DNA of 64,000 bases. Origin: Lactobacillus sp. Lineage in GTDB: Bacteria > Bacillota > Bacilli > Lactobacillales > Lactobacillaceae. The translations under genes and the position numbers were made by a program. Positions 52,266 to 60,953 of this stretch are shown here, in pieces (within the stretch, counting starts at the first letter, position 1; every line of letters starts with the position of its first letter). The notes under the pieces were generated by a model. It was given only the letters and a program-made list of their open reading frames with translations. It was not told the origin of the DNA and did no database searches. Where the stretch lies: the NCBI GenBank assembly GCA_022651245.1, contig JALCQM010000008.1, forward strand, positions 1-64,000, in the 5' to 3' direction.

Positions 52266-53171
52266 ATGAGCGAGACACAAGTTGGTCGAATCATTCGCCA
52301 GATCAGTGGCTTTTATGATATTCAGACGGCTTCGGGCGTGTACCGAACGCGCGGGCGAGGGAAGATGCGCCAACAGAAAATGACGCCACTGGTGGGAGAC
52401 TGGGCGGAGTTTATCCCAGGCGCGACACCAGAAGAAGGTGGTTACTTACAGCGCATTTTATCAAGGCAAAACGCACTAGTTCGGCCTCCGGTTGCAAATA
52501 TTGACCAAGCGATCCTGGTTGTCGCAGCGGCCGAGCCCGATTTCTCGTTAAACTTGTTGGATCGCTTCTTAGTCTATCTGGAAGGCAAGTCGATTCACGC
52601 GGTAATCTATCTGACTAAGACGGACTTAGTACCGGCGACGCGATTGGCGGAAATCGAGGCTGCGCTTGAAGGTTATGCGGCTATCGGCTACCGGAGTTTT
52701 ATGAGCACGCCGCCGTTTGCAGAAGAAACGCTAGCTGCTGTTCGCGCCACCTTTGTTGAGCGGTTGACTATTTTTACGGGGCAAACAGGTGCGGGCAAGT
52801 CGACGTTGATCAATCACCTAGTGCCAGGGTTGACGTTAGCGACTGGCGAGATTTCTAAGGCGTTGAATCGCGGCCGCCACACAACGCGCACGACCGAATT
52901 GTTTGCGGCCGCTGGCGGCTTGGTCGCAGATACGCCTGGATTTTCATCATTAGGGTTACTGGATGTGTCGCTGGAGACGTTGCGAGACCGCTTTCCAGAA
53001 TTTGTGGCTTTAGCCAGTGCCTGTAAATTCCGGGGATGCCAGCATATTAACGAACCACAATGTGCTGTCAAAGCGGCATTAGCTGAAGGAACCGTGATGA
53101 CGAGTCGGTATGATGATTATGTGCAATTTCATACCGAATTAGCGGGCCAGCGCCCCACGTATCGCAAATAA
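52266..53171 (+). CDS. rsgA: Ribosome small-subunit-dependent GTPase RsgA
   Basis: A 301-residue circularly permuted GTPase aiding 30S maturation. OB domain (about 1-70), then G4 YLTKTDL, G1 GQTGAGKSTLINHL, G3 DTPGFSSLGL, and the C-terminal zinc knuckle ACKFRGCQHINEPQCAV. ATG 52266 follows GGAGGG. It belongs to the prpC-prkC-rsgA-rpe-thiN string common to Firmicutes. Confidence 0.97.
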   Translation: MSETQVGRIIRQISGFYDIQTASGVYRTRGRGKMRQQKMTPLVGDWAEFIPGATPEEGGYLQRILSRQNALVRPPVANIDQAILVVAAAEPDFSLNLLDRFLVYLEGKSIHAVIYLTKTDLVPATRLAEIEAALEGYAAIGYRSFMSTPPFAEETLAAVRATFVERLTIFTGQTGAGKSTLINHLVPGLTLATGEISKALNRGRHTTRTTELFAAAGGLVADTPGFSSLGLLDVSLETLRDRFPEFVALASACKFRGCQHINEPQCAVKAALAEGTVMTSRYDDYVQFHTELAGQRPTYRK

Positions 53172-53198
53172 GCCAGTTTTGATTAGGAGGAGATTTCA

Positions 53199-53846
53199 AT
53201 GAAACTAGCACCCTCAATTTTAAGTGCCGATTTTGCTAACTTGCAACGTGACGTTCAAGTGGTCGAACAAGCCGGTGCCGATCTGTTACATGTTGACATC
53301 ATGGACGGCCATTTCGTCCCGAATTTGACCTTTGGCCCCGGCATGGTTGCGGCATTGCGGCCAATCACGAACCTGCCTTTGGACGTGCACTTGATGGTAT
53401 CAGATCCAGAGGCCTGGATCACCCCGTTTGCAACTGCCGGTGCTGATACGTTGCTGATTCATGTGGAAGCGACCGAGCACATTTTCCATGCGGTCCAGTT
53501 AATGAAACATGCCGGCGTTAAGGCCGGTGTTGTTGTTAATCCTGGCACGCCGTTAAGCCAACTCGAAGAAATTTTACCGTTGCTCGATCAAGTCTTGATC
53601 ATGACCGTTAATCCGGGATTTGGCGGCCAACAATTCTTGCCAGCGATGGCCGAAAAAGTTGCGCGGCTGGTCAAAGTACGCGCGCAGCTAGGCTTGAGCT
53701 TTGAGATCGAAGTTGATGGTGGGGTGAATGACCACACGGTTTCGACAGTTGCGAAGGCGGGTGCGGATATTGCCGTTGCCGGATCGTATGTTTACCAAGG
53801 CGACCCAGCGCATCAACTTGAGACGTTGCGGGCGTTTGCCAAATGA
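53199..53846 (+). CDS. rpe: Ribulose-phosphate 3-epimerase
   Basis: A 215-residue TIM-barrel epimerase of the pentose phosphate pathway, interconverting ribulose-5-P and xylulose-5-P. LAPSILSADFANL at the start, metal ligands in HVDIMDGHFVPN, and LIMTVNPGFGGQQFLP are characteristic; the second catalytic Asp is in VDGGVND. ATG follows AGGAGG. It overlaps thiN by four bases. Confidence 0.97.
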   Translation: MKLAPSILSADFANLQRDVQVVEQAGADLLHVDIMDGHFVPNLTFGPGMVAALRPITNLPLDVHLMVSDPEAWITPFATAGADTLLIHVEATEHIFHAVQLMKHAGVKAGVVVNPGTPLSQLEEILPLLDQVLIMTVNPGFGGQQFLPAMAEKVARLVKVRAQLGLSFEIEVDGGVNDHTVSTVAKAGADIAVAGSYVYQGDPAHQLETLRAFAK

Positions 53847-54511
53847 CACAGGTCAACTTGCTTGTCGGTGGGCCTAAGGTATTATATCCCAATGATTGGG
53901 TCCAACTGCCTGGTGTTTGGGGTGGGGTCGATCGCGGGGCCTTGCACCTTTTACAGGCAGGGATCACCCCCGCATTTGCGGTTGGTGATTTTGATTCGCT
54001 GACGGTAGCCGAGCGCACTGAGGTGGCACAGCGTATCCATCAACGCCATACGGCACCAGCCGAAAAAGATGAAACGGATACCGAAATGGGCGTCCGGCTT
54101 GCTTTTGAGCGCTATGCTGCGACTCGCGTGGTTTTGATCGGCGCAACCGGCGGCCGGTTGGATCACTTGCTTGCCAACTTGTTTTTGCCGACCCAGCCCC
54201 GCTTTTCGGCGTACACGAACCAGATCGAATTACGCGATGCCCAGAATTGGGTGCGCTTTTTCCAGCCAGGGGTCCATACCATAACCCCGGTGACGCAATA
54301 CCCATATTTAGGGATCGTGCCGTTGACGGCGGTGGTCCGCCTGACAATTAGTGGGGCGAAGTACCCACTGCGTGATTGGTCCAGTCAGTCGCCCTTTTCT
54401 TGGGCGTCTAACGAATTCGTTGGGGACCGGCCGGTGGCAGTTTCATGGCAGCAAGGGGTGGTTGCGGTGATCTATAGCCGCGATCGTATCGGTCAAAAAA
54501 TGGATAATTAA
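53843..54511 (+). CDS. thiN: Thiamine pyrophosphokinase
   Basis: A 222-residue ThiN converting thiamine to thiamine diphosphate. Catalytic-domain motifs GVDRGALHLL, AVGDFDSL and EKDETDTEMGVRLA (Asp-rich substrate loop), then GATGGRLDHLLANL. The C-terminal thiamine-binding domain follows (about 135-222). It is the last gene of the rsgA-rpe-thiN string and faces a long hairpin and the convergent rpmB. Confidence 0.94.
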   Translation: MTQVNLLVGGPKVLYPNDWVQLPGVWGGVDRGALHLLQAGITPAFAVGDFDSLTVAERTEVAQRIHQRHTAPAEKDETDTEMGVRLAFERYAATRVVLIGATGGRLDHLLANLFLPTQPRFSAYTNQIELRDAQNWVRFFQPGVHTITPVTQYPYLGIVPLTAVVRLTISGAKYPLRDWSSQSPFSWASNEFVGDRPVAVSWQQGVVAVIYSRDRIGQKMDN

Positions 54512-54551
54512 GCGTCGTTGTGAGCCGTCAAACCGTTTTGGCTTCCAGTAG

Positions 54552-54605
54552 AAGACCCTTGCCAAATCAACCTCAGATTTTGTGGATTGATTCGGCAAGG
54601 GTCTT
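54552..54605. repeat. Long intergenic hairpin (class B, copy 4)
   Basis: AAGACCCTTGCC pairs with GGCAAGGGTCTT, continuing through AAATCAACC and GGATTGATTC. It lies between convergent thiN and rpmB. Only short T runs flank it. Confidence 0.75.
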
Positions 54606-54707
54606 TGGTGTACAGGCGGTATTTAGGCGTCGTCTGGTGATATCATTGGTGTCTTATCTTCAGCCTTTGAAGGATGCCTTACCTACTTTCATTGGTACTA
54701 GGTCAAC

Positions 54708-54735
54708 AAAAAAGCACCGCTCGTTTGAGCGATGC
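54708..54735 (-). terminator. Terminator of rpmB
   Basis: On the minus strand, GCATCGCTC-AAAC-GAGCGGTGC is followed by TTTTTT, 15 bases after the rpmB stop. It is separate from the hairpin at 54552. Confidence 0.9.
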
Positions 54736-54750
54736 CCTTGATCTCCGGAA

Positions 54751-54936
54751 TTAGACCCGGGTCACTTTACCTGATTTCAGTGCGCGAGCGGAAACCCAAA
54801 CGCGCTTTGGCTTACCATCAACTAAAATGCGAACCTTTTGGAGATTTGCTTTCCAAGAGCGCCGGCTGGAGTTCAAAGCGTGGGAACGCTTGTTGCCAAA
54901 CACGGTGTGGCGCCCGGTGATTACGTCTTTTGCCAA
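54751..54936 (-). CDS. rpmB: 50S ribosomal protein L28
   Basis: A 61-residue L28, starting [20 protein letters not shown] and containing [22 protein letters not shown]. There are no zinc-binding cysteines. ATG 54936 follows AGGAGG. It is read from the minus strand, divergent from yloU, the arrangement found in most Bacilli. Confidence 0.98.
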   Translation of the reverse strand: MAKDVITGRHTVFGNKRSHALNSSRRSWKANLQKVRILVDGKPKRVWVSARALKSGKVTRV

Positions 54937-55116
54937 AATGCTGACCTCCTTGCTTATTCGCCAACTGCGAATTTTTCACTAGACCAACTTATCATAAAGC
55001 GCCGGTGTTTGCAAGATGTTTTGCAAAGGAAAATTACTTGACAGTGGATAACAGGGAGGTTGCTTTCAAAACTTTATGGCCTATGCTAAACTTATTGGGA
55101 AATGCTACCGTAATTT

Positions 55117-55180
55117 GCGGGCCAGTTTTGTGGTCCGCTTTGGGGCGTGGCTTATCACCAGGTGGTAAGCGAATAGGAGG
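55117..55180 (+). promoter_or_regulatory. Structured 5' leader of yloU
   Basis: Two hairpins lie side by side: GCGGGCCA-GTTTTG-TGGTCCGC (55117-55138) and GCTTATCACC-A-GGTGGTAAGC (55150-55170). The second ends five bases before AGGAGG (55175-55180). Neither is followed by a T tract, so a translational or stabilising role is more likely than termination. No known RNA family was recognised. Confidence 0.5.
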
Positions 55181-55187
55181 TTAGAGC

Positions 55188-55550
55188 ATGGCGGTCAAAA
55201 TCAAGACCAAATATGGGACCATCGACATTTCCAACAATGTTATCGCCACGGTTGTTGGCGGGGCGGCGACGGATATTTACGGGATCGTCGGCATGGCCAG
55301 CAAAAATCAGATTCGTGATAACCTAAACGACATCTTGAACCGTGAGAATTATGCGCGCGGGGTCGTGGTTCGCCAACAGGACAATGGCGTCACCGTTGAA
55401 GTGAACATTGTTGTTGGCTATGGCACAAAGATCTCAGAAGTCTGCCGTAATGTGCAAGACAAAGTGAAATATAACTTAGAAACGATGCTCGGCGTCACCG
55501 CCAATGAGGTGACCGTGATCGTGCAAGGTGTGCGAGTCCTAGGCGATTAG
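55188..55550 (+). CDS. yloU: Asp23/Gls24-family protein YloU
   Basis: A 120-residue Asp23/Gls24 protein, YloU type. Family segments: GTIDISNNVIATVVGGAATDIYGIVGMASK, VVRQQDNGVTVEVNIVVGYGTKISEVCRNVQDKVKYNLE and VTVIVQGVRVLGD at the end. It always precedes the fatty-acid-kinase-like gene in Firmicutes, which suggests a link to membrane lipid supply. Biochemical function is unknown. YqhY is a paralogue in this window. Confidence 0.94.
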   Translation: MAVKIKTKYGTIDISNNVIATVVGGAATDIYGIVGMASKNQIRDNLNDILNRENYARGVVVRQQDNGVTVEVNIVVGYGTKISEVCRNVQDKVKYNLETMLGVTANEVTVIVQGVRVLGD

Positions 55551-55609
55551 TCGAATTGGACCAGGAATTTTTTGGCTGACGCGAGGCGTTTGCCGAGGAG
55601 GATTTGTTA

Positions 55610-57280
55610 GTGGAAGTGACAGAAATTAATGCGGCGAAGTTCCAAGAGATGATTCGGATTGCAGCACACCGAATCGCCAAGAATGCGGAATTCGTCAATT
55701 CGTTGAACGTGTTTCCTGTGCCGGACGGTGATACGGGAACCAATATGAACCTGACGTTCCAAACTGGCGCTAAAGCGGTTTTGGAAAGCGATGCTGATCA
55801 CGTTGGTGAGTTGGCTAAGAAGTTGGGCAAAGGCTTATTGATGGGGGCTCGCGGGAATTCCGGGGTCATTTCGTCGCAATTATTCCGTGGATTTGCTAAA
55901 AGTGTCGAAGCCAAGCAGACCTTGACTGCTCAGGACTTAGCAGATGCGTTCGCCGGTGGTGTTGAGACCGCATACAAGGCTGTCATGAAACCAGTCGAAG
56001 GCACAATTTTGACGGTTGCGCGTGAAGGTGCTAAAGCCGGACTCAAGGCTGCTAGTGATAGCCAGGATGCGGCCGCCGTCATGGCTGCGGTGGTCAAGGC
56101 GTCCAAGCGCGCCTTAGCGAAAACGCCGGACTTGTTGCCCGTTCTCAAAGAAGTCGGCGTTGTTGATTCTGGTGGGCAAGGGTTGTGCTTTATCTATGAA
56201 GGCTTTTTAGAAGGCCTTAATGGTGAAGCTGAAGACGATTTGTATGTGCCGGATGAAGTTGAGATGAACGAGATGGTCAACGCGACTCACCATCAAGGTG
56301 CACAGGCAAAATTGAATCCCGATGACATCGTCTATGGTTATTGCACCGAGATGATGGTTGAGTTGGGGGTTGGTGAAGGCCCCAAGAAAGCCTTTGATTA
56401 TGAACCATTTCGCAATTACCTCAACAAGCTCGGCGATTCAACGCTAGTAGTGGCCGATGATGAGGTCGTTAAGGTGCATGTCCATACGGAGCACCCTGGG
56501 ACCGTCTTTAAATACGGCCAACAATTTGGCGCCTTAGCTAAAATTAAAGTTGATAACATGCGCTTGCAACATGAAAGTATCATTGAGCGTGAAGCCGAGG
56601 AAGAGGCTAAACCACAACCGTTAGCCGAATTTGGGGTGGTGGCGATCGCTGCTGGGGATGGTTTGGCAGAGTTGTTTAAGAGCTTGGGGGTAACCTATGT
56701 CTTGAATGGTGGACAAACCATGAACCCATCGACGAATGATATTTTAGAGGCGGTCACGGCGGCGCATGCCAAGCGCGTGATCGTGTTGCCAAACAACTCG
56801 AATATTTTCATGGCGGCAGAAGAGGCGGCCAAAGCCGCAGCAGTCGAGGTGGGTATCGTTAAAACTAAGACGATCAATCAAGGGCTGACAGCGATGCTGG
56901 GGTATAATCCGGAAGCGGCGTTAGCGACGAACCAAGAGGCCATGACAGCCGAATTGGCGAATGTTGTCTCTGGTAGTGTGACCCAGGCGATTCGGGACAC
57001 GACAATCGATGGCTTAGCGATTCACACCCATGACTGGATGGGAATCATTGATGGCGCAATCAAGATTACCGACACGGATCGTGTGCAAGCCACAATCAAA
57101 ATGGTCCAAGCCATGTTAGATAACGATTCAGAAATCGTGACGCTCATCATCGGTGCGGATGGCAATAAAACCGAGGCTGAAGCAATCGAAGCTGGGATCA
57201 TGGCGCTGGATGATGAACTAGAAGTTGAGGTGCATCAAGGCGATCAGCCTGTTTATCCGTACCTCGTGTCAGTCGAGTAA
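55610..57280 (+). CDS. fakA: YloV/FakA-type fatty acid kinase (DhaL plus EDD-like domains)
   Basis: A 556-residue protein. N-terminal DhaL domain (about 1-200) with NSLNVFPVPDGDTGTNM, MGARGNSGVISSQLF and VDSGGQGL; these coordinate ATP and magnesium, and the two Asp of PDGDTGTN are present. A central domain and a C-terminal EDD/DegV-like domain follow (about 330-556). In Staphylococcus FakA phosphorylates fatty acids held by FakB; no fakB is here. Start at GTG 55610, 8 bases after AGGAGG, rather than a closer TTG. Confidence 0.9.
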   Translation: MEVTEINAAKFQEMIRIAAHRIAKNAEFVNSLNVFPVPDGDTGTNMNLTFQTGAKAVLESDADHVGELAKKLGKGLLMGARGNSGVISSQLFRGFAKSVEAKQTLTAQDLADAFAGGVETAYKAVMKPVEGTILTVAREGAKAGLKAASDSQDAAAVMAAVVKASKRALAKTPDLLPVLKEVGVVDSGGQGLCFIYEGFLEGLNGEAEDDLYVPDEVEMNEMVNATHHQGAQAKLNPDDIVYGYCTEMMVELGVGEGPKKAFDYEPFRNYLNKLGDSTLVVADDEVVKVHVHTEHPGTVFKYGQQFGALAKIKVDNMRLQHESIIEREAEEEAKPQPLAEFGVVAIAAGDGLAELFKSLGVTYVLNGGQTMNPSTNDILEAVTAAHAKRVIVLPNNSNIFMAAEEAAKAAAVEVGIVKTKTINQGLTAMLGYNPEAALATNQEAMTAELANVVSGSVTQAIRDTTIDGLAIHTHDWMGIIDGAIKITDTDRVQATIKMVQAMLDNDSEIVTLIIGADGNKTEAEAIEAGIMALDDELEVEVHQGDQPVYPYLVSVE

Positions 57281-57329
57281 TGGGTAAACCAGCTTGAAAG
57301 GCTGATCGCGACATGGATTTAGCCTAGAG

Positions 57330-57386
57330 TATAAGCGCGGCCCCTGGAGAAACCGAACTTAGGTTTTTACAGGGGCCGCGCTTATA
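57330..57386. repeat. Long intergenic hairpin (class B, copy 5)
   Basis: TATAAGCGCGGCCCCTG and its perfect 17-bp complement, with inner GAAACC...GGTTT closing a 7-base loop. No T tract follows. It stands between yloV/fakA and recG. Confidence 0.82.
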
Positions 57387-57479
57387 CGGCTAAGAAGGCG
57401 CATCCAGGCGTAATCGTGTTTCTGTGTTGATGTGTGAGACGCTTGTCCTTCGTTTTAGTCCTATTAGGGGGTGTAAGTA

Positions 57480-59519
57480 GTGCCATTAACAGATCCTGTG
57501 ACGGTGTTATCTGGTGTTGGTCCTAAGCGCCAGGCGGCTTTAGCCAGCCTCGGGTTAGTGACGGTCGGCGATCTGTTGTTTTATTTTCCTTTCCGGTATG
57601 CTGATCTCCAAGTTAAAGACTTGACGACGGCGGCGGATCAGGAAAAGTTGACGGTCAAAGGCCTAGTGGTAGCGGACCCAGTTGTAACGCGCTTTGGCCC
57701 GCGGAAAAATCGTTTGAACGTGCGCCTGCAAATTGAGCGAATGGTCGTTATGGTGACGTTTTTTAATCAGCCGTGGCTGAAAGAAAAATTTACGCAAGGG
57801 GTCGAAGCTGCGATTTACGGGAAGTGGGATGCAAAACGCAAAACGATGACCGGAATGAAGGTCTTAGCGACGCAAACGGAAGACGAGCCGTCTTTGGCAG
57901 GCGTGTACCCGGCGAATAAGAATATTCGGCAACAAACAATTGCCGACCTCGTCAAAGAGGCCTATGCGCGCGATGGCCAAAACATTCAAGATATCGTGCC
58001 CCAAGTTTTGCGGCAACGCTTCAAGCTGTTGACGGATCGCCAGATCGTCCATGGAATGCATTGGCCAGATACGCCACAAGAGGCGCATGCGGCGCGCCGC
58101 TCTGCGATCTTTCGCGAGTTTTTTATGTTCGAGTGTCAGATCCAAGCGCTGCGGGTGGATAACGCTGCCGCCCGTAATGGTTTAGCGATGCCATATGACA
58201 ACCAGCAGTTGCGGGCGTTGATTGCGACGTTACCATTTGCCTTGACTCGGGCGCAAAAACGGGTGGTCAATGAGATCTGCGCCGACATGCGGTCACCCCA
58301 GCATATGAACCGACTGCTACAAGGTGATGTCGGTTCAGGTAAGACGATTGTTGCTGCAATCGTGATGTATGCCGCCGTCACGGCTCGTTATCAAGCGGCC
58401 TTGATGGTGCCAACAGAAGTGTTGGCAGAGCAGCATTTTGCTAAGTTGACTCAGACATTTGCTGATTTTCCTGTGCAACTCGCCTTGTTGACGGGCTCGA
58501 CCCCGACCAAGGCGCGGCGAGAGACCGTGGACGGCTTAGCCAATGGTGAAATTGATATCGTTATCGGGACGCACGCGCTGATCCAAAACGGGGTCGACTT
58601 TGCGGCATTGGGCTTAGCTATTATCGATGAGCAGCACCGATTTGGGGTCCAACAACGGAAAATCCTCCAAGAAAAGGGCCTCAAGCCAGATCTGCTGGCG
58701 ATGACGGCGACCCCCATCCCACGGACCTTAGCAATTACGGCGTACGGGGAAATGGATGTGTCCACGATTGATGAATTACCGGCTGGCCGACAGCCGATCA
58801 CGACGACTTGGGTGCGGCGCAACCAGCTTACAGCGGCATTCAACCGCATCCATGCGGAACTGGCTGCAGGGCACCAAGTCTTTGCAATCACACCGCTGAT
58901 CGCCGAGTCGGAGAAAATTGATTTGCAAAACGCCGAGCAACTATACGCGGATATGCAACAAACCTTTGGGCAAGACGCGCAAGTGGCGCTGTTACACGGG
59001 CAGATGAAAGCGGATGAAAAAGACGCGATCATGCGGGCCTTTGATGCGGGAGAGACGCAGATCCTAGTGTCGACCACTGTCGTGGAAGTCGGCGTCGACG
59101 TCCCAAATGCGACGGTAATGCTGATTATGGATGCCGATCGCTTTGGCTTGGCGCAGCTCCATCAGTTACGCGGTCGCGTCGGCCGGGGACAAGCGGCTGC
59201 TTATTGTATTTTGGTTGCCGACCCGAAGAATGAAATGGGCGTTGAACGCATGCAGACGATGGTGACAACGACGGATGGTTTTAAGCTCGCGGAAAAAGAC
59301 TTGGAGTTACGGGGCTCTGGCGATATTTTTGGTGATAAGCAAAGCGGTCTCCCAGAGTTCCGGGTGGCCGATCCTGTGACGGATTTCGCCACGCTACAAG
59401 CGGCCCAACAATCTGCTGCAGCCTTATTCCGCGCGGATAATACATTGAGTGCGGCGGAGTACGCGCCGTTACGTGCCTGGTTAGCGCGGCAACAAAAGGC
59501 GTTAGGCAGCTTAGATTAG
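57480..59519 (+). CDS. recG: ATP-dependent DNA helicase RecG
   Basis: A 679-residue helicase remodelling stalled forks and Holliday junctions. Wedge/OB domain (about 1-160), Walker A LQGDVGSGKTIVAA (about 281-294), DEQH in IIDEQHRFGVQ, TATPIPRT motif III, and the RecG C-terminal signature LRGRVGRGQAAAYC with FGDKQSGLPEFRV. Start is GTG 57480 behind a GGGG-rich site. It precedes plsX by 12 bases, a common pairing. Confidence 0.97.
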   Translation: MPLTDPVTVLSGVGPKRQAALASLGLVTVGDLLFYFPFRYADLQVKDLTTAADQEKLTVKGLVVADPVVTRFGPRKNRLNVRLQIERMVVMVTFFNQPWLKEKFTQGVEAAIYGKWDAKRKTMTGMKVLATQTEDEPSLAGVYPANKNIRQQTIADLVKEAYARDGQNIQDIVPQVLRQRFKLLTDRQIVHGMHWPDTPQEAHAARRSAIFREFFMFECQIQALRVDNAAARNGLAMPYDNQQLRALIATLPFALTRAQKRVVNEICADMRSPQHMNRLLQGDVGSGKTIVAAIVMYAAVTARYQAALMVPTEVLAEQHFAKLTQTFADFPVQLALLTGSTPTKARRETVDGLANGEIDIVIGTHALIQNGVDFAALGLAIIDEQHRFGVQQRKILQEKGLKPDLLAMTATPIPRTLAITAYGEMDVSTIDELPAGRQPITTTWVRRNQLTAAFNRIHAELAAGHQVFAITPLIAESEKIDLQNAEQLYADMQQTFGQDAQVALLHGQMKADEKDAIMRAFDAGETQILVSTTVVEVGVDVPNATVMLIMDADRFGLAQLHQLRGRVGRGQAAAYCILVADPKNEMGVERMQTMVTTTDGFKLAEKDLELRGSGDIFGDKQSGLPEFRVADPVTDFATLQAAQQSAAALFRADNTLSAAEYAPLRAWLARQQKALGSLD

Positions 59520-59531
59520 GAGGAAGATTCG

Positions 59532-60545
59532 ATGAAGATCGCAGTTGATGCAATGGGTGGCGACAAGGCGCCCGAGGTCGTTTTGACGGGGGTGCAACGC
59601 GCCAGAGACGAGTTTTCGGATCTGGAGTTTGTGCTGTACGGGGACGAGGCTAAAATCACCCCGTTAGTCACCGATAAGACGCGGTTGACGATTCAGCATA
59701 CGACAGAGAAAATCAATGGGGATGACGAACCGGTTAAGGCAGTTCGGCGCAAGAAGCAGGCATCGATGGTTTTGGCCGCTCAAGCAGTCAAGAACAAGGA
59801 AGCAGATGCGGTTTTCTCACTAGGGTCGACCGGCGCGTTATTGGCAGCAGGATTGTTCATTGTTGGGCGTATCCCCGGGGTTGATCGACCGGGATTGATG
59901 CCGACGTTGCCAACGACCGATGGCAAAGGTTTCGTGATGTTAGATGTCGGCGCCAATGCGGAAGGAAAACCGCAACAGTTAGTGAACTACGCGGTGATGG
60001 GGGATTTTTATGCGCGTGATCTGCGCGGCTTGCGCCAGCCACGAGTGGCGCTGTTGAATAACGGCACCGAGCCGAATAAAGGCGATACGTTGCACCAAGA
60101 GACCTACCAGCTCCTCAGTGACTTACCGAATATCAACTTTATCGGTAACGTTGAATCTGATAAACTCCTTCAAGGCGTTGCAGATGTTGTAGTGACAGAC
60201 GGGTTTACAGGTAACGCTGCGTTAAAGGCGACTGAAGGGACGGCGAAGACCATTCTCAAGTTGGTCAAAAGTGCGATTATGGAGAGTGGCCTAAAAGGAA
60301 AGCTCGGTGGTTTGTTGCTTAAAGATGGCATCAAAAACATCGCCAGTACTTTCGATGTTTCGAGTTACGGCGGTGCGGTGCTTTTAGGACTCAAAGCACC
60401 AGTCATTAAGGCACATGGTGGTGCGGATGCAGAGGCGGTTTACTATACGATCCGTCAGATCCGTGAAATGATCAGTAATGATACCGTTGGAAAAGTCAGC
60501 GCATATTTTGCGGCAACAAAGGGTGAGACAAGCATAGACAAGTGA
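59532..60545 (+). CDS. plsX: Phosphate acyltransferase PlsX
   Basis: A 337-residue PlsX making acyl-phosphate from acyl-ACP for phospholipid synthesis. Opens [20 protein letters not shown], has [36 protein letters not shown] and [16 protein letters not shown], the family core. ATG follows GGAGG. acpP follows after 48 bases, so substrate carrier and enzyme are linked. Confidence 0.97.
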   Translation: MKIAVDAMGGDKAPEVVLTGVQRARDEFSDLEFVLYGDEAKITPLVTDKTRLTIQHTTEKINGDDEPVKAVRRKKQASMVLAAQAVKNKEADAVFSLGSTGALLAAGLFIVGRIPGVDRPGLMPTLPTTDGKGFVMLDVGANAEGKPQQLVNYAVMGDFYARDLRGLRQPRVALLNNGTEPNKGDTLHQETYQLLSDLPNINFIGNVESDKLLQGVADVVVTDGFTGNAALKATEGTAKTILKLVKSAIMESGLKGKLGGLLLKDGIKNIASTFDVSSYGGAVLLGLKAPVIKAHGGADAEAVYYTIRQIREMISNDTVGKVSAYFAATKGETSIDK

Positions 60546-60593
60546 CGTAAAAACCGCTATATTAGAGTGCGTGTTAAGAAACGGAGGACCGTC

Positions 60594-60839
60594 ATGACTG
60601 AGCAAGAAGTATTCGCAAAGATTTCAGGTTTGATCCAGGATCATTTTCAGATTCCAGAATCCCAGATCAATAATGACCTGAACTTCAAGAAGGATCTTGA
60701 CGCTGATTCGATTGATATCGTTGAATTCGTGTTGGAGCTTGAAGACACCTTCGGGGCTGAGATCCCGGACGAAGATGCGGAAAACATTGTGACTGTTGGC
60801 GACGCTGTGAGTTACGTCATGGCCCATCAAACCAAATAG
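60594..60839 (+). CDS. acpP: Acyl carrier protein
   Basis: An 81-residue ACP. The phosphopantetheine attachment site is Ser39 in LDADSIDIVEFVLELED. The variant DSIDIVEF replaces the usual DSLDxVEL but keeps Asp-Ser. The protein is acidic and four-helical. ATG 60594 follows CGGAGG; a longer reading has no ribosome site. It is followed by a terminator and is 54 bases after plsX. Confidence 0.95.
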   Translation: MTEQEVFAKISGLIQDHFQIPESQINNDLNFKKDLDADSIDIVEFVLELEDTFGAEIPDEDAENIVTVGDAVSYVMAHQTK

Positions 60840-60849
60840 ACAATGAACG

Positions 60850-60875
60850 GTCCGGCCTGGTGCCGGACTTTTTTT
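60850..60875 (+). terminator. Terminator of plsX-acpP
   Basis: GTCCGGC-CTGGT-GCCGGAC followed by seven Ts. Confidence 0.93.
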
Positions 60876-60953
60876 GAGTGCGGATTGGCAGGTGTCATTT
60901 TGTGGCGCCTTTAGTATAATGATAGGGAGAATATAAGGAGGAGTTTAACTATT

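Noticed and set aside
54552-54735. The hairpin at 54552 as the terminator of rpmB
   Set aside because: A separate, better terminator with a T tract for the minus strand lies at 54708-54735, nearer the rpmB stop.
58451-59077. 208-codon minus-strand frame opposite recG
   Set aside because: Shadow of the recG reading frame; Ser/Ala-rich composition expected from antisense of a GC-rich gene.
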